In this document: piece by piece, positions 9,492 to 18,323 of the stretch
How positions within the stretch are numbered: the stretch's first letter is position 1
How the letters are laid out: each line of letters opens with the position of its first letter
NCBI GenBank assembly: GCA_038131695.1
Contig: JAYPQA010000026.1
Span: 33,675-97,674 of the forward strand
Length of the DNA stretch: 64,000 bases
Origin: JADHLK01 sp038131695
GTDB taxonomy: Bacteria > Pseudomonadota > Alphaproteobacteria > Puniceispirillales > Puniceispirillaceae
Direction: 5' to 3'
Translations under genes and position numbers: made by a program
The notes under the pieces: model-generated
Database searches by the model: none
Seen by the model: only the letters and a program-made list of their open reading frames with translations
Told to the model about the DNA's origin: nothing

Positions 9492-10601
9492 ATGAGCAAC
9501 CAGACGGCGATTCCCTTTATGCAGTTGCGTGGCGGCTCCTCCAAGGGGGTCTATTTTCGTGCGTCTGACTTGCCCGCTGATGCCAATCGGCGCGATGCGG
9601 TCCTGCGCTGGGTGATGGGCCCTTATGGTGATCCGCGCCAGATTGACGGTCTGGGCGGGGCGGATACGCTGACCTCCAAGATAGCTATTGTGGCCCGCTC
9701 GGAGCGCGACGGGGTGGATGTGGATTACAGCTTCATTCAGGCAATGGTCGGTGAGGATCGGCTGGATGATACGCCAAATTGCGGGAATATTCTGGCTGGT
9801 ATTGGCGCCTTTGCCCTGGAAAGCGGGATGCTGGAGCGCAGCGGCGCAGAAGCAGAAATCAGCGTCTTCATGACCAATTCCGGCAATCGCTGCACGCTGC
9901 AATTCCCGATACGGGACGGGCTGCCAGTTTATGAGGGGGATTGCCGGATTGACGGGGTGCCGGGCAGCGCGGCCCCGATTATTTGCAATTATGCTGATCT
10001 GGCTGGCTCTGCTTGTGGGGCGCTCTTGCCCACCGGGCGCAGCCGCGATGATTTTGCCGGGTTTTCGGTTACCTGTATTGATAATGGGATGCCGGTTGTG
10101 GCTTTGCGGGCTGCCGATTTTGGCGTGACCGGCGCGGAAAGCCCGGATGAGCTGAACGCCAATGAGACGCTGAAAAGCCAGCTGGAGGCGGTGCGGCTGG
10201 AAGCAGGCGAGGCGATGGGTCTGGGGGATGTATCCCGCAAGGCGGTGCCGAAAATGTGCCTGATTTCGCCGCCCAGGGCAGGCGGGACAATGAATACCCG
10301 CACCTTTATTCCAAAGGTTTGTCACAAGGCAATCGGGGTGCTGGGCGCGGTTTCTGCTGCTTCGGCAGCGATTCTGCCGGACAGCCCGGTGCATGATCTG
10401 GCCGTCTTGCCGGACGGGCCGGTCAAGGATCTGGTGATTGAGCACCCGTCCGGTGATTTTGCCGTGCGGCTGGAGCTGGCGGATAATCAGGCAGGCGGCC
10501 CGCCGGAGATTCTGCGCGCTGGCCTGTTGCGCACAGCAAGGCTATTGTCAAAGGGTGAGGTGTTTGTGCCGCGCCAGGTTTGGGAAGGAAATGAGAGATG
10601 A
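9492..10601 (+). CDS. ligU: 4-oxalomesaconate tautomerase (PrpF family)
   Basis: A 369-residue PrpF-family isomerase (FMQLRGGSSKGVYF at the N-terminus, GGADTLTSKIAIV, DDTPNCGNILAGIG with the typical cysteine). In aromatic clusters this family includes LigU of Sphingobium and GalD of Pseudomonas, which tautomerise 4-oxalomesaconate between the LigI product and the LigJ substrate. That role is inferred from the neighbours; on its own the sequence would only support a PrpF-family isomerase. It starts 3 nt after the ligC stop and overlaps ligI by 4 nt. Confidence 0.85.
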   Translation: MSNQTAIPFMQLRGGSSKGVYFRASDLPADANRRDAVLRWVMGPYGDPRQIDGLGGADTLTSKIAIVARSERDGVDVDYSFIQAMVGEDRLDDTPNCGNILAGIGAFALESGMLERSGAEAEISVFMTNSGNRCTLQFPIRDGLPVYEGDCRIDGVPGSAAPIICNYADLAGSACGALLPTGRSRDDFAGFSVTCIDNGMPVVALRAADFGVTGAESPDELNANETLKSQLEAVRLEAGEAMGLGDVSRKAVPKMCLISPPRAGGTMNTRTFIPKVCHKAIGVLGAVSAASAAILPDSPVHDLAVLPDGPVKDLVIEHPSGDFAVRLELADNQAGGPPEILRAGLLRTARLLSKGEVFVPRQVWEGNER

Positions 10602-11491
10602 CTGACTATACACATCCGGTTACCGGTAAGAAAAGCTGTATGCCGCCTGACCCGGATACCCGCAAGCCACATTTCAAGACTCCGCCTCTGGCCTGTGATA
10701 CGCATTGCCATGTGTTCGGCCCGCATGAGGTTTTTCCCTATCATCCCAGCTCCACCTATCATCCGCCGGATGGGCCCAAGGAAAAGCTGGCCGAGCTGCA
10801 CGCGCTTTTGGGGATAGAACGCGCGGTGATTGTTCAGGCCAGCTGCCACGGGCCGGATAACCGGGCGATGATGGATGCGATTGCCTCTAACCCGGACAAA
10901 TATCGCGGTGTCTGTATCGCCAATGACAGTTTTTCAGACGAGGAATTTGCCGATCTGGATGCGGGCGGGGTGCGCGGCATCCGCTTTAATTTTGTGACCC
11001 ATCTGGGCGGCACGCCTGACCTTGCGATGATGGAGAGGGTGCTGGAGCGGGTCAAGCCGCTGGGCTGGCATCTGGTCATTCATGTCAATGCTGAGGATAT
11101 TATCAAATTCCAGGATTTTTTCCTGAAGTTCGATATGGATATTATCGTTGACCATATGGGCCGGGTGCCGACTTCAGACGGGGTGCATCAACAGGCCTTT
11201 CAGATTTTGAAAGAATTTCTGCAGCGGGAAAACTGGTGGGTTAAAATCTGCGGATCAGAGCGGATTTCAGCAGCTGGCCCGCCTTTTTATGATGCGGTTC
11301 CCTTTGGCCAGGAATTGCTGGAGATAGCCCCGGACCGCACGATTTGGGGCACGGATTGGCCGCATCCCAATATCAAGAAATTCATGCCCAATGACGGGGA
11401 TCTGGTCGATCTGGTCCCGCTGCTGGCCCGTGATGAAGGCTTGCAGCGCAAGATTCTGGTTGATAATCCGGCCCGTCTTTACGGGTTTTGA
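10598..11491 (+). CDS. ligI: 2-pyrone-4,6-dicarboxylate hydrolase
   Basis: Amidohydrolase-superfamily lactonase of 297 residues that hydrolyses 2-pyrone-4,6-dicarboxylate to 4-oxalomesaconate. Hallmarks are ACDTHCHVFGP near residue 30, RGIRFNFVTHLGG, HLVIHVNAEDI, IIVDHMGRVP and the C-terminal IWGTDWPHPN aspartate motif. Its ATG overlaps the ligU stop (ATGA) and is preceded by GGAAGGAAATGAGAG. Confidence 0.94.
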   Translation: MTDYTHPVTGKKSCMPPDPDTRKPHFKTPPLACDTHCHVFGPHEVFPYHPSSTYHPPDGPKEKLAELHALLGIERAVIVQASCHGPDNRAMMDAIASNPDKYRGVCIANDSFSDEEFADLDAGGVRGIRFNFVTHLGGTPDLAMMERVLERVKPLGWHLVIHVNAEDIIKFQDFFLKFDMDIIVDHMGRVPTSDGVHQQAFQILKEFLQRENWWVKICGSERISAAGPPFYDAVPFGQELLEIAPDRTIWGTDWPHPNIKKFMPNDGDLVDLVPLLARDEGLQRKILVDNPARLYGF

Positions 11492-11514
11492 CGGAACGGA
11501 CAGGAGACAGGCAG

Positions 11515-12246
11515 ATGAAAACGGTTGCGGTGCGAAATATTGAGCGGGCAGATGCCGGGCTGGCGACCAGGCTGGGCGAGGCCGGGGCCTCTACCGTGCA
11601 TGAGGCACAGGGGCGCATTGGCCTGCTGAAACCTTATATGCGGCCTATTTATCCGGGCGCGCGTATTGGCGGAACAGCAGTGACCATTCTGGCCCAGCCG
11701 GGGGATAATTGGATGGTTCATGTCGCCCTGGAGTTGTGCCAGCCGGGGGATATTTTGCTGGTTGCCTGCACCAGTGACAATACAGACGGGTTTTTTGGCG
11801 ATCTTCTGGCCAGCTCGGCTCTCGCGCGCGGGGTCAAGGGGCTGGTGATTGATGCCGGTGTGCGCGATGTGGCGGATTTGAAGGAAATGGGTTTTCCGGT
11901 CTGGTCGCGGGCTATTTCTTCCAAGGGTACGGTGAAGAACACGCTGGGCGCGGTCAATGTGCCGGTTGTCTGTGCCGGCCAGCTGGTTTTCCCGGGCGAT
12001 GTCGTCGTCGCTGATGATGACGGTGTTGTCGTTGTGGCGCGCCGGGAGGCGGCCGCCGTGCTGGAAAAATCCGAAGCCCGCATCGCCAATGAGGACAGCA
12101 AGCGGGGCCGTCTGGCGGCTGGTGAGCTGGGCCTTGATATTTATGATATGCGCCCGAAACTGGCAGCTGCCGGTTTTGAATATGTTGAGGATTTGGACAC
12201 ATTGGGCAGCTTTAACGGGATTGATTGCCGCCGCACAAAAGAGTGA
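11515..12246 (+). CDS. ligK: 4-carboxy-4-hydroxy-2-oxoadipate aldolase (RraA-like)
   Basis: Class II aldolase of the HMG/CHA family with the RraA fold, 243 residues. It splits 4-carboxy-4-hydroxy-2-oxoadipate to pyruvate and oxaloacetate, the last step of the pathway. Visible motifs are GEAGASTVHEAQGRIGLL, GGTAVTILAQPGDNWM, the GLVIDAGVRDVADLKEMGFPVW substrate and metal segment, and FPGDVVVADDDGVVVV. The start at 11515 follows CAGGAGACAGG. A TTG-initiated extension to 11488 is possible but is not family-like. Confidence 0.92.
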   Translation: MKTVAVRNIERADAGLATRLGEAGASTVHEAQGRIGLLKPYMRPIYPGARIGGTAVTILAQPGDNWMVHVALELCQPGDILLVACTSDNTDGFFGDLLASSALARGVKGLVIDAGVRDVADLKEMGFPVWSRAISSKGTVKNTLGAVNVPVVCAGQLVFPGDVVVADDDGVVVVARREAAAVLEKSEARIANEDSKRGRLAAGELGLDIYDMRPKLAAAGFEYVEDLDTLGSFNGIDCRRTKE

Positions 12247-12280
12247 TGCCTATCGGCCAAGAGACAAGGGAGACAGACAG

Positions 12281-13291
12281 ATGATTATTGACTGCCACGG
12301 CCATTACACAACCACGCCGCCACAGGTCGAAGCCTATCGCAATGCCCAGAAAGAGGCGCTGAAAGCCAATCCGGATCACCTGTTTGAAAAGGGGCATATT
12401 GATGTTTCCGATGAGGAAATCCGCGAATCAATCGCCCAGAACCAGCTGAAAATGCAGCAGGATCGCGGCACGGATGTGACCATCTTCTCACCGCGCGCCA
12501 GCTGGATGGGCCATCATGTCGGCAATGCCAGCACCTCACAGGCCTGGACAGAGCAATGCAATGATCTGATCCGGCGGGTCTGTGATATTTTCCCGAATAA
12601 TTTTGTGCCGGTTTGCCAGCTGCCGCAAAGTCCGCTGACCCCTATTGAAACCAGCATTGCTGAGCTGGAACGCTGTGTTGAACAGATGGGGTTTGTCGGC
12701 TGTAATCTGAACCCGGACCCGTCCGGCGGTTTCTGGAAGGATGTGCAGCTGGGGGATCGCTACTGGTACCCATTCTATGAAAAAATGGTTGAGCTGGATG
12801 TGCCGGCGATGATCCATGTCTCCGGGGCCTGTCATCACTCGCTGGATACCACGACCAGCTATTATCTGGGGGCAGATACCACCGCCTTTGTGCATTTGAT
12901 GAGCTCGGATGTCTTTACTGATTTTCCCGAAATTCGCTTTATCATTCCACATGGCGGCGGGGCGGTGCCCTATCATTGGGGGCGGTTCCGCGGCATTGCC
13001 CAGGATCGCGGCCTGGGGGATTTGGAAGAGCGAGTGCTGAATAATATCTTCTTTGATACCTGCGTCTATCACCAGGACGGGATCGATCTGTTGTTGGAGG
13101 TGATACCGACACAGAATATCCTGTTTGCCTCGGAAATGATCGGGGCGGTGCGCGGGATTGATCCCCGCTCTGGCCATCATTATGACGATACCAAACGCTA
13201 TATTGACGGTAACAGCCAGCTGAGCCCGGCTGAGCGCAAGATGATTTTTGAGGATAATGCGCGCCGCGTCTATCCGCGCCTGAAAGTCTGA
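12281..13291 (+). CDS. ligJ: 4-oxalomesaconate hydratase
   Basis: Amidohydrolase-fold hydratase of 336 residues that adds water to 4-oxalomesaconate to form 4-carboxy-4-hydroxy-2-oxoadipate, the LigK substrate. The N-terminal metal motif is MIIDCHGHYTTTP; GCNLNPDPSGG, PAMIHVSGACHH and RFIIPHGGGAVPYHWGRF carry further ligands. The start at 12281 follows AAGGGAGACAGACAG and is the obvious family start, although the frame is open back into ligK. It is the last gene of the operon, and a 16-bp near-tandem repeat spans its stop. Confidence 0.93.
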   Translation: MIIDCHGHYTTTPPQVEAYRNAQKEALKANPDHLFEKGHIDVSDEEIRESIAQNQLKMQQDRGTDVTIFSPRASWMGHHVGNASTSQAWTEQCNDLIRRVCDIFPNNFVPVCQLPQSPLTPIETSIAELERCVEQMGFVGCNLNPDPSGGFWKDVQLGDRYWYPFYEKMVELDVPAMIHVSGACHHSLDTTTSYYLGADTTAFVHLMSSDVFTDFPEIRFIIPHGGGAVPYHWGRFRGIAQDRGLGDLEERVLNNIFFDTCVYHQDGIDLLLEVIPTQNILFASEMIGAVRGIDPRSGHHYDDTKRYIDGNSQLSPAERKMIFEDNARRVYPRLKV

Positions 13292-13312
13292 TCTGGTTGA
13301 AGTCTGATTTGG
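13284..13312. repeat. 16-bp near-tandem duplication spanning the ligJ stop
   Basis: AAGTCTGATCTGGTTG is followed directly by AAGTCTGATTTGG. The ligJ TGA lies in the first copy and the second copy repeats a TGA in another frame. Confidence 0.7.
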
Positions 13313-13329
13313 GGTGCTGGTCAGGCGCG

Positions 13330-14556
13330 CTAGTCGGTCTCGCGCAGGCTGAGCTGGCGGCCCACCACCGCACCCAGGATGGACAGGCAGACCAGCAGCA
13401 TTGAGACTGCCATACAGACGGCAAAGCTGGTCGCCCCGCCAAGGGCAATAACCACTGTTCCCGCAATGCCGCCCGCTGCCATCTGGGCTGCTCCAACCAG
13501 CCCGGCCCCGGACCCGGCATGACGGCCTGAGGCGCGCAGGGCACAGATCATTGAATTGGCAATACAGATACCATTGGACATTCCAAACAAGCCGCAACAG
13601 GCAGCCAGCCAGACGGGATGCTGAGCTCCAAGGAGCCAGGTCAGAACCATCAGGCTAATAGCCCCCATGGAGGCACAAGTTCCAAATACCACCAGCTGTT
13701 CAATGCGAATTCTTTGACTGAGGCGGCGATTGATTATGTTGCCAAACATATACCCAAATGAGGTCATCGAAAACCAAAAGCCAAATTCAGCCGGACCAGC
13801 CCCCAGCCGGGCAAATTGATAGGGCATGAAACCGGCCATGGAAAAGAAAATGCCAGCCTGCAAGGAAGAAACCATCGCGTGCGAGAGAAAATCTGGCTTG
13901 CGAAGAACCGCCAGAAAATTATTGATGATGCTCGCCGGGTTCAGCTTGTCAATCGGGTTTTTGTTGGTTTCACGCAGCATATAGAGCAAGAGAACCAGCT
14001 GCACCAGACCGGCGGCTGCCGTGATCATCATATTGCCGCGCCAGCCAATCAGCTCGGCTGTGACCCCGCCCAGCCCAATGCTCAAAATCGGCACAATCGC
14101 CATAATCGCCGTAATGGAGGAGAGCTGGCGGGCAGCTTCCTGGCGGCCAAAAACATCATTGACGATCACCCGCACCATGACAATAGAACAGGATGCGCCC
14201 AGCCCTTGCAGCACACGAAACCCGTTCAGCCAGGCCATATCCGTTGCCAGAAAGGCCCCGACCCCGCCGAGAAAGTAAAGGGCCGTGCCGAATAGAATGA
14301 CCGGCTTCCTGCCAATCTTGTCAGATAAGGGCCCCGCCACAATCTGTCCCAAGGCTGAGGCCACGAGAAAGCTGGTCAGGACCAGCTGGGCGGCGTCAAA
14401 GTTAACGCCCATTTCCTCACGCAGCAGGGGGATTGCCGGTGCAATGATTGAAAGTGCCAATACCGAAGCGGATGCACATAGCCCCATCAATATAAGCGGC
14501 GGTCGCCAGGCTTGCGCACTTGCGCTGCTGGTCTCTTCGGTGATTTTTATTGTCAT
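13330..14556 (-). CDS. MFS drug-resistance-type transporter (Bcr/CflA-like)
   Basis: A 408-residue major-facilitator protein with about 12 hydrophobic helices. The loop motif GPLSDKIGRKPVILFG after TM2 and the VLQGLGASCSIVMVRVIVND stretch place it near the Bcr/CflA 12-TM multidrug exporters. Start chosen at ATG 14556 (MTIKITEETSS). It converges on the lig operon, so it is not part of that transcript. The substrate is unknown; export of aromatics is possible but nothing in the sequence shows it. Confidence 0.85.
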   Translation of the reverse strand: MTIKITEETSSASAQAWRPPLILMGLCASASVLALSIIAPAIPLLREEMGVNFDAAQLVLTSFLVASALGQIVAGPLSDKIGRKPVILFGTALYFLGGVGAFLATDMAWLNGFRVLQGLGASCSIVMVRVIVNDVFGRQEAARQLSSITAIMAIVPILSIGLGGVTAELIGWRGNMMITAAAGLVQLVLLLYMLRETNKNPIDKLNPASIINNFLAVLRKPDFLSHAMVSSLQAGIFFSMAGFMPYQFARLGAGPAEFGFWFSMTSFGYMFGNIINRRLSQRIRIEQLVVFGTCASMGAISLMVLTWLLGAQHPVWLAACCGLFGMSNGICIANSMICALRASGRHAGSGAGLVGAAQMAAGGIAGTVVIALGGATSFAVCMAVSMLLVCLSILGAVVGRQLSLRETD

Positions 14557-14637
14557 GTAAAACCGGTAAATGTGAATAGGGGGCAATCTAGACTAAGGGG
14601 CGGTGAATGGCAAGCCTCATCCAGAGGCGTGGGCGGA

Positions 14638-16314
14638 TCACAGGCGGCGTGTTCCAAGCCGGGTCAATGTCCGGTTGGCAATCACCACCGGGATGAGGCC
14701 GGACAGCACAATCAGCAAGGCGGGCAGGGCTGCTTTTTCCAGCATCTCATCCTTGGCATATTGATAGGTCACCGTGGCAAAAGTCTCAAAATCAAAGGGG
14801 CGCAACAGCAGCGTCAGGGGCAATTCCTTCATCACATCCACAAAGACCAGCAGCCCGGCCGCCAAAATGGAAGGGCGCAGCAAGGGCAGGATAACGCCCC
14901 AGACAGAGCGGGAAAAATTCTTTCCAAGAGAGCGGCTGGCCTGCATCATATCCGGCGGCATCCGGCCCAGCCCGTCCTTGATCGCGCCATAGCCGACCGC
15001 CTGAAAACGCACCATATAAGCGATGATCAGAACGGCCAGCGTGCCGCCCAGAAGCGGCAGGCTCTGCGGGCGCCCGATCATCTGGCCAAACCCTATCCAG
15101 GCGCGGTCGGTCAGGCTGGCAAAATACAGCACCCCAATCGCCAGAATAGTGCCCGGAAAGGCATAGCCGGTCGCCGAAATAGCGGCCAATACACGCCCGG
15201 CCTGGCCCTGTTGATAGCGGCTGACCACGCCGATAATCAGGCTGGTGAAAGAAACCGCCAGCGCGGCTGCAAAGGCGACCTCAAAAGTATGGCCAGCAGC
15301 CAGCAGCCAATCTGCGGCAATGGCAGGCCCGGTGGTGTCCAGCCAAAGCATAACCAGCCGCAAAACAGGCAGGAAAAAGCCAAAAAAGACAGGCAGCACA
15401 CAGACCAGAATACAGAGAAAAGCAAAGCCCGGCGGGGCGGTGATGCGCGGCACGCCAAAGGCTGAGGCCCCCTGTTCGCCATAGGCCCGCCGGGCCCGGG
15501 CATAATTTTCCGTCAGCAGCAAAATCAGAATCAGCACAAAGGCAAAGAGCGCTATCTGGGCCGCCGCCGGCATATTATTCATCCCCAGCCAGACATTGAA
15601 AATGCCCAGCGTCAGGGTTTCCAGGGCAAAATAATCCACCGTTCCGAAATCAGAGACCACCTCCATCAAAACCAGCGACAGGCCCGCGATCACAGCTGGC
15701 CGTGCCAGCGGCAACCCGACTGAGCCGAACAGAGACTTGCCGGACAGGCTGGCCGCTTCAAACAGGCGGCGCGAGGTTTGCGCAAAGGCGGTGCGGCTCA
15801 GGATATAGACATAAGGATAGAGCACGCATCCCATCATCAGGATCGCCCCGCCTGCTGAGCGCACCTCCGGAAACCAGTAATCACGGGCGGATTGCCAGCC
15901 AAAAGCCGCCCGCAGCAAAGTCTGGACCGGCCCGGCATATTCCAGAAAATCAGTATAGGTATAGGCAATTAGATAGGCCGGCATCGCCAGCGGCAAGACC
16001 AGCATCCAGCTGAGCAGGCCGCGGCCGGGAAAATCATAGCGGCTGACCAGCCAGGCCGTGCTGACCCCGAACAAAGTGGCCATGACACCCACCCCGAACA
16101 TCAGCAGCAGCGTATTGCCCAGGTAGCGCAGCAGCACCGTTTCCAGCAAATGGCCCAGCAGCCCCTGATTATCCCCCAGGGCGGCCAGCGCGATAAACAG
16201 CATGGGCAGCGTGATCAGCACGCACAGCCCCATTTGCAGCAGCGACCAGCCATGGCCGGGGGGCAGTCCGGTGCGGCGCATCAATAATCTGTCTGGCAAC
16301 AGGGAGACAAGCAT
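14638..16314 (-). CDS. Ferric-iron ABC transporter permease (fused two-domain FbpB type)
   Basis: A 558-residue permease with two tandem binding-protein-dependent transport domains, as in FbpB, SfuB and AfuB. The first half holds the EAA-like loop EAASLSGKSLFGSVGLPLARP and the second holds QASRSLGKNFSRSVWGVILPLLRP. It would form the membrane channel for iron delivered by the binding protein upstream. The ATPase subunit is not present in this neighbourhood. It starts 24 nt after fur and is probably cotranscribed with it. Confidence 0.88.
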   Translation of the reverse strand: MLVSLLPDRLLMRRTGLPPGHGWSLLQMGLCVLITLPMLFIALAALGDNQGLLGHLLETVLLRYLGNTLLLMFGVGVMATLFGVSTAWLVSRYDFPGRGLLSWMLVLPLAMPAYLIAYTYTDFLEYAGPVQTLLRAAFGWQSARDYWFPEVRSAGGAILMMGCVLYPYVYILSRTAFAQTSRRLFEAASLSGKSLFGSVGLPLARPAVIAGLSLVLMEVVSDFGTVDYFALETLTLGIFNVWLGMNNMPAAAQIALFAFVLILILLLTENYARARRAYGEQGASAFGVPRITAPPGFAFLCILVCVLPVFFGFFLPVLRLVMLWLDTTGPAIAADWLLAAGHTFEVAFAAALAVSFTSLIIGVVSRYQQGQAGRVLAAISATGYAFPGTILAIGVLYFASLTDRAWIGFGQMIGRPQSLPLLGGTLAVLIIAYMVRFQAVGYGAIKDGLGRMPPDMMQASRSLGKNFSRSVWGVILPLLRPSILAAGLLVFVDVMKELPLTLLLRPFDFETFATVTYQYAKDEMLEKAALPALLIVLSGLIPVVIANRTLTRLGTRRL

Positions 16315-16338
16315 TCGTTCTATCTTTGCCCGCTGGGA

Positions 16339-16743
16339 TCAGCTGTCTTGCTTGCGGCCAAATAGCTCCAGCCGGTGCCCGACAAGCGAGAAGCCCATTT
16401 TCTCGGCGATGCGTTCTTTCAACTGTTCCAGCTCTGCATCATGGAATTCATGTATTTCCCCACTATCCAGATCAACCAGATGGTCATGATGCTCGCCGGC
16501 TGCCTCATAGCGGGCGCGCCCATCGCCGATTTCCAGCTTTTCGATCACGCCGGCCTGCTCCAGAATGGCAACCGTGCGATAGATAGTGGCCAGCGAGATA
16601 GAGCTGTCAATCTCATTGGCCCGCCGGTAGATGGTATCCACATCGGGGTGATCATCCGCCTCATCGATCAGCTGGGCAATCACCAGCCTCTGGCTGGTCA
16701 TGCGCAGGCCGGCTTGCTGGCATTTTTGCAGTATTTCCTGCAT
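16339..16743 (-). CDS. fur: Ferric uptake regulator Fur
   Basis: A 134-residue Fur-family repressor: winged-helix domain (LRMTSQRLVIAQLIDEADDHPDVDTIYRR, SISLATIYRTVAILEQAGVI) and dimerisation/metal domain with GEHHDHLVDLDSGEIHEF. The CxxC zinc motifs of gamma-proteobacterial Fur are absent, as usual in alphaproteobacteria. It lies between the iron-binding-protein gene and the permease gene, downstream of a Fur-box-like site, so it would repress its own transcript when iron is plentiful. The related manganese regulator Mur cannot be excluded from sequence, but the iron operon favours Fur. Confidence 0.9.
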   Translation of the reverse strand: MQEILQKCQQAGLRMTSQRLVIAQLIDEADDHPDVDTIYRRANEIDSSISLATIYRTVAILEQAGVIEKLEIGDGRARYEAAGEHHDHLVDLDSGEIHEFHDAELEQLKERIAEKMGFSLVGHRLELFGRKQDS

Positions 16744-16826
16744 GGATCGGGGTGCTCCTGTCCGGTTGGGCTGTCGGGGCTATCGGCAATCTTGCCAATT
16801 ATCGCCCCATTTCACAAGCCTTGCGG

Positions 16827-17933
16827 CTACCAGCCGGTCTGATTGATGATCCTTTGGGCAACAGGGGACAGCGCGGCAATGCGGGCAATGGGCAGCTGAT
16901 CCTCTTTTGTCTGGCCCCATTGTGCCAGCTCTGCGGGCAGCGGAACCGCCGGGGTGACCGGATATTCGTAATTCAGCTTCGCATACAGCATCTGGGCTTC
17001 TTCTGAGACAAGAAATTCCAGCAATTTTTGGGCAGCCGCCTTGTTTCTGGAATATTTGGCAATGCCGCCGCCGGAAATATTCACATGATGGCCACGGTCT
17101 GCCTGATTGGGAAAGACCAGCTTTATCGCCGCCGCCCATTGCTGCTGTTCTGCTTCCTCAGAGCGCAGCATCACGCCGTAATAATAATGGTTCATGATCG
17201 CAACATCACATTGCCCCTGCCAGATGGCCTTGGCCTGGGCGCGGTCATTTCCTTGCGGCTTGCGGGCCAGATTGCCGACCAGCGCGCGGGTCCATTGCAG
17301 CGCCTCTGCCTCGCCATGCGCGGCGATAATAGAGGCCAGCAGCGCCCGGTTATAGACATGGCTGCCCTTGCGCGTGCAGATACGCCCCTGCCAGTCCGGC
17401 TTGGCCAAATCCTCAATGCGGCTGATAGCCCCGTCGGCAACCCGGTCTTTTGACACAGCGAGCACGCGGGCGCGCTTGGAAAAGGCGAACCAATCCTTGT
17501 CCGGACTGCGCAAATGGGCGGGAATGGCGGCCTCCAGCACAGGCGAGCTGACAGGGGCCAGCAGACCCTTTTCAGCATAGACAGATAATCTGGCAATATC
17601 CACGGTCAGGATCAGGTCTGCCGGGCTGGACGGGCCTTCCATCTCCAGCCGCTCGGCCAACCCCTCATTGGCATAGACCATGCGCGTTTCAATGCCTGTG
17701 CGGGCGGTGAAAGCCTCCAGAACAGGCTGGACCAAAAAGGGCTGGCGATGTGAATAGATGTTCAAAATCTCAGCTGTGCTAGCCTGAACCTCACCTGCCC
17801 GAACCTCACCTGCATGGGCCGCAACAGACAGCAGCAGCAGAAAAGCGATAACCGGCCGCCCCAGCCAGGAAAAAGGCTGCTTCAGGATGTCAAGCAGGGC
17901 GGCTGCCTTTGCCGATAAAAACGCGCGTTTCAC
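16827..17933 (-). CDS. Fe(3+) ABC transporter substrate-binding protein
   Basis: Periplasmic iron-binding protein of the FbpA/FutA/IdiA family, about 368 residues. A hydrophobic segment ending in VAAHAGEV acts as signal peptide; the mature part has IYSHRQPFLVQPVLEAFTARTG, VYANEGLAERLEMEG, DLILTVDIARL and the NHYYYGVML tyrosine pair expected to bind Fe(3+). I place the start at GTG 17933, with AGAGGA upstream; the frame stays open to 18221 but that stretch is not protein-like. A 15-bp in-frame tandem repeat (17782-17811) doubles AGEV near the cleavage site. Proposed Fe-responsive unit: this gene, fur, permease. Confidence 0.87.
   Translation of the reverse strand: MKRAFLSAKAAALLDILKQPFSWLGRPVIAFLLLLSVAAHAGEVRAGEVQASTAEILNIYSHRQPFLVQPVLEAFTARTGIETRMVYANEGLAERLEMEGPSSPADLILTVDIARLSVYAEKGLLAPVSSPVLEAAIPAHLRSPDKDWFAFSKRARVLAVSKDRVADGAISRIEDLAKPDWQGRICTRKGSHVYNRALLASIIAAHGEAEALQWTRALVGNLARKPQGNDRAQAKAIWQGQCDVAIMNHYYYGVMLRSEEAEQQQWAAAIKLVFPNQADRGHHVNISGGGIAKYSRNKAAAQKLLEFLVSEEAQMLYAKLNYEYPVTPAVPLPAELAQWGQTKEDQLPIARIAALSPVAQRIINQTGW
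17782..17811. repeat. 15-bp tandem duplication at the signal-peptide end
   Basis: GCCTGAACCTCACCT and GCCCGAACCTCACCT stand head to tail, encoding a repeated AGEV motif. A separate 11-bp direct repeat, GGGCCTGAACT at 17955-17965 and 17969-17979, lies just outside the gene. Confidence 0.65.
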
Positions 17934-18103
17934 TTTCCTCAATCCTCTCTTATAGGGCCTGAACTGTTGGGCCTGAACTCGTGCAGCCCTTCCGGCAGCT
18001 CCCCTCTGGCGTGGCCTGATCGTGTGGTTTCTTTCTGGCGGCTCCTCTTTGGCGGCCCTTTTATCAAAGACCGCTATCGAGACTGATCTGACATCCCAGT
18101 TTA

Positions 18104-18126
18104 TGCAAATGAGAATGATTGTCAAT
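18104..18126. promoter_or_regulatory. Fur-box-like operator
   Basis: TGCAAATGAGAATGATTGTCA, an AT-rich stretch with the GAATGATTGTCAAT pattern of Fur boxes (consensus GATAATGATAATCATTATC), lies in the 390-bp gap between the iron-binding-protein gene and ppk1. It sits about 170 bp upstream of the iron-protein start and about 200 bp upstream of ppk1. I see no other gene in the 17934-18323 gap. Confidence 0.6.
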
Positions 18127-18323
18127 ATCGTTCTTAATAAATTTTTTTCTGCTTCACTCTCCTGTAACAAGGCAAGCTGCACTGTAAATGGGATTTTTAT
18201 CCTTGCCGGTCTGCCAGTCATTGTCAGCCGGGAGGAGAGGATTTAGAATAAGGCGGGGTTTGGCCAGCCGCGGCGGCCCCATGACAGGATTCTGCGAAAT
18301 CAATGCAAATCAGGAAACAGCCC

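Noticed and set aside
18205..18232. Possible PHO box upstream of ppk1 (CCAGTCATTGTCAG)
   Set aside because: Only one and a half degenerate half-sites without 11-bp spacing.
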